A DNA stretch of 10,961 bases from the NCBI GenBank assembly GCA_964560425.1, contig CAZLLE010000007.1, forward strand, positions 1-10,961, given 5' to 3'. The stretch is from CAZLLE01 sp964560425. GTDB taxonomy: Bacteria > Campylobacterota > Campylobacteria > Campylobacterales > QNZT01. The notes under the pieces were generated by a model that saw only the letters and a list, made by a program, of their open reading frames with translations, ran no database searches and was not told the DNA's origin. Shown here one piece after another: positions 7,530-10,961 of this stretch. The translations under genes were made by a program, and so were the position numbers. How positions within the stretch are numbered: position 1 is the stretch's first letter; each line of letters starts with the position of its first letter.

Positions 7530-7603
7530 CGCTTACAGTATTAAATAAACCTTAATAAAAATCTTTTTTAATTAAAATTTCTTTATATAAATTTATATTA
7601 TTA

Positions 7604-7609
7604 TATAAT
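7604..7609 (+). promoter_or_regulatory. Candidate -10 box for the OmpA / coiled-coil operon
   Basis: A perfect TATAAT lies within the 252-base non-coding gap between nrdA and the OmpA-family gene. It would give a leader of roughly 115 bases. The gap is so AT-rich that weaker candidates also exist (TATAAA at 7664-7669; TATAAT at 7708-7713, too close to the ribosome binding site), so the assignment is tentative. Apart from the hairpin at 7495-7529 nothing else is recognisable in the gap. Confidence 0.35.
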
Positions 7610-7730
7610 TTTGATGTGGATTTTCAATTTTAACAATTTTACTTAAACATATCAGTAGTTTATTATAAAAGTATTTACATGTTAAAATATTAGTTATTAA
7701 ATTGAAATATAATTTAAAAAAGGAGGAGTC

Positions 7731-9143
7731 ATGGGCGGTAAAAGTTTGGTTTTGCTAGGGTTGCTCGCTGGTGGGTTGTATACATACTTTTGTATTAATA
7801 CTCATAAAGATCAACTATATGCAAAACTTTATCCATCATCTGCAACACCTGTTGGAGAGGAAAAAGTTGTTTCTAACAGTAGCTTAGTAGAGGCTAAAGT
7901 AGCTTCAAAGGGTTCTATGGAATTAGGTGCTGAAAAAGTGGTTACAGCACTTGGAGAGGCTACTAAGATAGAGAGTGCAGAAGAGCTTAAATCTAATGAA
8001 GCAGTACTGAAGCAATTAGAAGCATCTACTCAGAAAAAAGTTGTGGTTGCAAAAGATAGTGCTTCATTCTATTTTGTAAATGAAATACCTTATATTTTTA
8101 ATGCTAATTTAGCTGAAAATAGATCAGAAAGTGAAATGATTAAGAAAATTAATCAGTTTTGCCAGATTAAAGATTGTTCAAATGATATTAAATTTTTAGA
8201 TAGTGTCAAAGATGAATCTTGGTCAAAAGATGCTTTGAATATTGTTAATTATTTGGCTGATAATAATATTCAAAATGGCTCTTTGAGTATTAAAGATGGT
8301 GTTCTTAAAATTACTGGTGAACTAGAAAATGAAGAGTCAAAAGAGGGAATTCAAAATTTACTAAATGCCTTTGGTGATACCTTAAATATTCAAGATGAAA
8401 CTAAAATTCTTAAAGTAGAAGTGGCCAAAGTGTCAGAAGAAGCTAGAGTAGCAGAAGAGGCTAGATTGGCAGAAGAGGCTAGAGTAGCAGAAGAAGCTAG
8501 AGTAGCAGAAGAGGCTAGAGTAGCAGAAGAAGCTAGATTGGCAGAAGAAGCTAGAGTAGCAGAAGAGGCTAGATTGGCAGAAGAAGCTAGAGTAGCAGAA
8601 GAAGCTAGATTGGCAGAAGAAGCTAGAGTAGCAGAAGAGGCTAGAGTAGCAGAAGAAGCTAGAGTAGCAGAAGAGGCTAGATTGGCAGAAAAGGCTAGAG
8701 TAGCAGAAGAGGCTAGATTGGCAGAAGAAGCTAGAATAGCAGAAGAAGCCAAAGAGAATAAGATTAATGTTGATGAAAAAATAAGACAAGCACAATCAGA
8801 AATTAATATTTTACTTCAAGATGCAGTTATTAATTTTAAAGTAAATAGTAGTGAAATTTTACCTGCAAGTAGAGAGATCTTAGATCAAATTATATTAATT
8901 GTCAATAGAGTAAATATTAGTGTAAATGCAGATGTTCTTGGACATACTGATGCTAGTGGTAGTAAGGCTTATAATAAAAAATTGAGTCAAAGAAGAGCTA
9001 ATAGCGTAAAAAAATATTTGATAGATAATGGTATAAAAATATCTAAACTTACAGCTATAGGATATGGTGAGGAAAATTTAATTTTTGCCCCTTATGATAA
9101 AAGAAATAGAAGAGTAGAGATCTACTTAACAAAAGGAGAATAG
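7731..9143 (+). CDS. Membrane-anchored OmpA-family protein with BON-like region and long AEEAR repeat helix
   Basis: The protein has 470 residues and a strong ribosome binding site (AGGAGG, 7721-7726) four bases before the ATG. Residues ~5-23 are an uncleaved membrane anchor after Lys4, so the rest should be periplasmic. Residues ~85-230 include a BON-like element, GSLSIKDGVLKITGEL (183-198), similar in layout to OmpA-family proteins that combine BON repeats with an OmpA domain. Residues 234-341 are eighteen exact 6-residue units ([VL]AEEAR), a charged helix of the TolA kind, about 16 nm if fully helical. Residues ~365-470 are an OmpA C-terminal peptidoglycan-binding domain with GHTDASG (Asp407) and LSQRRANSV (Arg422), the two residues that bind diaminopimelate in OmpA, and a closing NRRVEIYL. 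It probably tethers the inner membrane to the cell wall. It is co-transcribed with the following coiled-coil gene. Confidence 0.88.
   Translation: MGGKSLVLLGLLAGGLYTYFCINTHKDQLYAKLYPSSATPVGEEKVVSNSSLVEAKVASKGSMELGAEKVVTALGEATKIESAEELKSNEAVLKQLEASTQKKVVVAKDSASFYFVNEIPYIFNANLAENRSESEMIKKINQFCQIKDCSNDIKFLDSVKDESWSKDALNIVNYLADNNIQNGSLSIKDGVLKITGELENEESKEGIQNLLNAFGDTLNIQDETKILKVEVAKVSEEARVAEEARLAEEARVAEEARVAEEARVAEEARLAEEARVAEEARLAEEARVAEEARLAEEARVAEEARVAEEARVAEEARLAEKARVAEEARLAEEARIAEEAKENKINVDEKIRQAQSEINILLQDAVINFKVNSSEILPASREILDQIILIVNRVNISVNADVLGHTDASGSKAYNKKLSQRRANSVKKYLIDNGIKISKLTAIGYGEENLIFAPYDKRNRRVEIYLTKGE
8430..8753 (+). repeat. Eighteen tandem 18-bp coding units ([GTA/TTG]GCAGAAGARGCTAGA)
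   Basis: The array is 324 bases, all in frame. Unit 1 reads VSEEAR and unit 18 IAEEAK; the inner sixteen are VAEEAR or LAEEAR except unit 15 (LAEKAR). Units differ only at the first codon (GTA or TTG), the fourth (GAA or GAG; AAG in unit 15) and the end units. In units 2-17 no GTG or TTA intermediates occur at the first codon, so two founder unit types were copied. Loss or gain of units would keep the frame and change helix length. Confidence 0.95.
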
Positions 9144-9144
9144 G

Positions 9145-10961
9145 ATGATGACAACATTGGTAACAAATATGTTGATGTGTTTGTTGGGAGCACTTGCAAT
9201 AGGTTTTATTTTTGGTTATTTGATAGCTAGAGCTTTTGGAAAACAGAAACATGAAATAGCGGTTGGAGATTTAAATAAAATTATTAACAAAAAAGATGAA
9301 GATAATAAAAAACTTCTTGAAGAACAATCTATATTAAATAGTGAGTTGATGCAAGTTAAAAAAGATGCAGAGATTCATCTAAAAGAGAAAGATGAGAATA
9401 TTTTTACTCTAAAATCTGAGCTTGATGGCACTAAATCAGAAGTTTCTCAAAAAGTTAAAGAGCTAAAAGATAGAGATAGTGGTATATCTTTGTTGCAAAT
9501 GGGCTTAGTGTCTGCTAAAAGTAAAATGGAAAAACAGTCAGAAGATCTAACTAATAGAGATAGTGGTATATCTCTTTTAAATGTAGGTTTAGTAGCTGCC
9601 AAGGATAAGATTAATACATTGGAAAAAAAGAGTGAAAAACTCAAAAAAGATGTAGAACTTAGTATAAAAAAGGAGAAAGAATTATCTCGTGAAAAGGATA
9701 GTTTAAATTCAAAAATTTCTCTTTTGGATAAGGATTTGAAAGTTAAAAATGAAGAAGCACTAAATTTACAAAATAGAGTAAAAGAGCTTGATGATAAAAT
9801 TGTTCATAATAGTGTTTTGGAAAAAACATATAAAACTTTAAATCTAGATCCTAAAGATGACACTCTAAAACAGATGGAAAATAAAATCATAGAGAGTAAA
9901 TCTAAAGTAGAAGATTTAGAGAGTGCAGTCTTGGAAAAAGATAATACAATTAAAGTTTTTGAGGAAAAAGTTGCAGTTGCTGATAGTAAACTAAAAGAGC
10001 TTCAAAAAGAGGTTTCTTTAAAAAATATTACAATTAAAACACTTGAAGATAAAGATGAGAAGATAAAATCAAAGTTAGAAAAACTTGAAAAAGTAGTAGT
10101 AGATAAAGATAAAGCCCTTCATGAATTTAAAAATGAAGTTGCTGTTACTGTTGAAAAAGTTCATGAATTAGAAGAGACTGTTGCTCAAAAAGATTCTAAA
10201 CTTGAAAGTATTGAAAATAGTAGAGAAGCAAAAGTAGGTCATTTTTTAGTAGGTGGAGGACTTTTTGCTGGTGCAAAAAAAGTTTTTGATAGTATGAGAG
10301 GACAATCTGGGGTAGTTGATCGAAAAGTTGATGAAGTTATAGAAGATTATAAAAAAAAAAATGAAAAAGAAAAAATAGAACTTATTCAAAGTCAAATAGT
10401 CCCTATCAAAAGTAAGAAACCAGGGCTTGTTACTGATATAAAAACTCTTGGAATTAAGGGTGCATCTAAGAAAATTTTTCGTAGTGCTCCTGTAAGAGGT
10501 GCTGAGATAAATGAACAAGCTGATAAGGTTTTATCTGAATATAAACTTGCCAACTCAATAGGAGTTGAGCAGGTTTTGGAAAAAATAGATACTCCAAAAC
10601 TTGATTCTTCCACTTCTGAAGTCCCAAAAGTAGAGATCAAAAGATCAGATATAGAAACTAATACTCCAAAAGTTGAAACTCCAAAAATTAAATCAGATGA
10701 TGTTGATGTATCAGATGTAGCTAAAATTGCGGGTGCTGTTGCTATTTCAAAAAAAGTTATTGATGAAATAAAAAGCAAAACAGAAGAAGTAGATACTCCT
10801 GATATTGAAGTGCCAAAAGTAGAGATTCCAGAAGTAAAAATAGATACCCCTGATGTTGAAGTGCCAGAAGTAAAAATAGATACTCCTAATGTTGAAGTGC
10901 CAAAAGTAGATATTCCAGAGGTAAAAATGGATACTCTTGATATTGAAGTTCCAAAAGTAGA
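9145..10961 (+). CDS. Large coiled-coil membrane protein with PEVK-like repeats, C-terminus beyond window
   Basis: The frame is open for 605 codons to the right edge with no stop, so the C-terminus is missing. AGGAG (9134-9138) lies inside the end of the OmpA-family gene, six bases before the ATG at 9145; a second ATG at 9148 is equally possible. Only one base separates it from the upstream stop, so the genes are an operon. Residues ~8-29 are one membrane helix (LMCLLGALAIGFIFGYLIA) followed by RAFGKQK; the positive charges after the helix suggest the body is cytoplasmic. Residues ~40-360 are Lys/Glu-rich coiled coil, including two 28-residue tandem units (109-136, 137-164). A short glycine-rich hydrophobic patch lies at ~364-377. 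Residues from ~482 are Pro/Val/Glu/Lys-rich, becoming regular repeats at 549. I do not recognise a named family. A structural or scaffold role is inferred. Confidence 0.85.
   Translation, partial: MMTTLVTNMLMCLLGALAIGFIFGYLIARAFGKQKHEIAVGDLNKIINKKDEDNKKLLEEQSILNSELMQVKKDAEIHLKEKDENIFTLKSELDGTKSEVSQKVKELKDRDSGISLLQMGLVSAKSKMEKQSEDLTNRDSGISLLNVGLVAAKDKINTLEKKSEKLKKDVELSIKKEKELSREKDSLNSKISLLDKDLKVKNEEALNLQNRVKELDDKIVHNSVLEKTYKTLNLDPKDDTLKQMENKIIESKSKVEDLESAVLEKDNTIKVFEEKVAVADSKLKELQKEVSLKNITIKTLEDKDEKIKSKLEKLEKVVVDKDKALHEFKNEVAVTVEKVHELEETVAQKDSKLESIENSREAKVGHFLVGGGLFAGAKKVFDSMRGQSGVVDRKVDEVIEDYKKKNEKEKIELIQSQIVPIKSKKPGLVTDIKTLGIKGASKKIFRSAPVRGAEINEQADKVLSEYKLANSIGVEQVLEKIDTPKLDSSTSEVPKVEIKRSDIETNTPKVETPKIKSDDVDVSDVAKIAGAVAISKKVIDEIKSKTEEVDTPDIEVPKVEIPEVKIDTPDVEVPEVKIDTPNVEVPKVDIPEVKMDTLDIEVPKV
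9469..9636 (+). repeat. Tandem 28-residue (84-bp) duplication in the coiled coil
   Basis: Residues 109-136 begin DRDSGISLLQMGLVSAK and residues 137-164 begin NRDSGISLLNVGLVAAK. The period of 28 equals four heptads, so the duplication keeps the coiled-coil register. The first ~17 residues of each copy are well conserved and the remainder has diverged. Confidence 0.8.
10789..10961 (+). repeat. PEVK-like Pro-Val-Glu-Lys repeats, continuing past the right edge
   Basis: From residue 549 the protein repeats DTP[DN][IV]EVPxV blocks, each followed by [ED]IPEVK[IM] or directly by K[IM]. Successive DTx starts are 17, 12 and 17 residues apart, the difference being a five-residue KV[ED]IP element that is present or absent. 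At the DNA level GATACTCCTGATATTGAAG recurs with few changes. A degenerate version starts near residue 482 (10588). The array's full length cannot be seen. Confidence 0.85.

Noticed and set aside
8430..8753. Regularly spaced repeats considered as a CRISPR array.
   Set aside because: The units are contiguous 18-mers with no unique spacers and translate in frame as a helical protein repeat.
8390..8795. Two long minus-strand open frames (8390-8752 and 8433-8795) across the OmpA gene repeat, reading as Ala/Ser-Ser-rich and Cys/Phe/Ser-rich repeats.
   Set aside because: They exist only because an 18-bp in-frame repeat without stops in one frame tends to be stop-free in others. They have no ribosome binding site and end with the repeat array.
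10246..10778. Minus-strand open frames opposite the coiled-coil gene.
   Set aside because: The plus-strand frame is continuous from a good ribosome binding site through the window end with coherent coiled-coil and repeat composition; the minus frames are Ser/Phe-rich shadows without start signals.

Overview
The window looks like a chromosomal segment of a Campylobacterota (Epsilonproteobacteria) member. The base composition is very AT-rich. The adenylosuccinate lyase and class Ia ribonucleotide reductase genes stand side by side, as purB and nrdA do in Campylobacter (Cj0023-Cj0024). NrdA also has the extra segment between its active-site cysteines and the short CxxC-Gln tail that I recall from Helicobacter and Campylobacter NrdA. 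The genus cannot be fixed from the sequence alone; a free-living relative such as Sulfurovum or Sulfurimonas is plausible because of the large repetitive envelope proteins.

Layout. Positions 1-842 (minus strand) hold the N-terminal part of an exported protein with two copies of a ~96-residue beta-type module followed by BspA-like (DUF285) leucine-rich repeats; it runs off the left edge. A ~200 bp divergent promoter region separates it from a plus-strand lipoprotein (1041-2798) that resembles uncharacterised GH20-like glycoside hydrolases with an inserted beta domain. Next is a TerB/DUF533-type protein (2843-3613) with a five-copy glycine-rich linker, preceded by its own extended -10 promoter and followed by a hairpin terminator. 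The housekeeping pair purB (3772-5097) and nrdA (5100-7478) follows as a tightly coupled operon, ending at a long hairpin whose arms repeat those of the first terminator.

After a 252 bp AT-rich gap comes a two-gene envelope operon. The first gene (7731-9143) encodes an inner-membrane-anchored OmpA-family protein with a BON-like region, eighteen tandem 6-residue helical repeats and a peptidoglycan-binding OmpA domain. The second (9145 to beyond the right edge) encodes a very long coiled-coil membrane protein that ends, within the window, in Pro-Glu-Val-Lys-rich repeats. This second gene has no stop codon in the window.

How the genes relate. purB and nrdA are nucleotide metabolism (AMP synthesis and dNTP supply). 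The rest is envelope or accessory. The most interesting part is the right-hand operon. By the positive-inside rule, one protein should reach outward to the cell wall and the other inward into the cytoplasm, so together they could form a trans-envelope scaffold. No tRNA, rRNA, insertion sequence or CRISPR array was seen.
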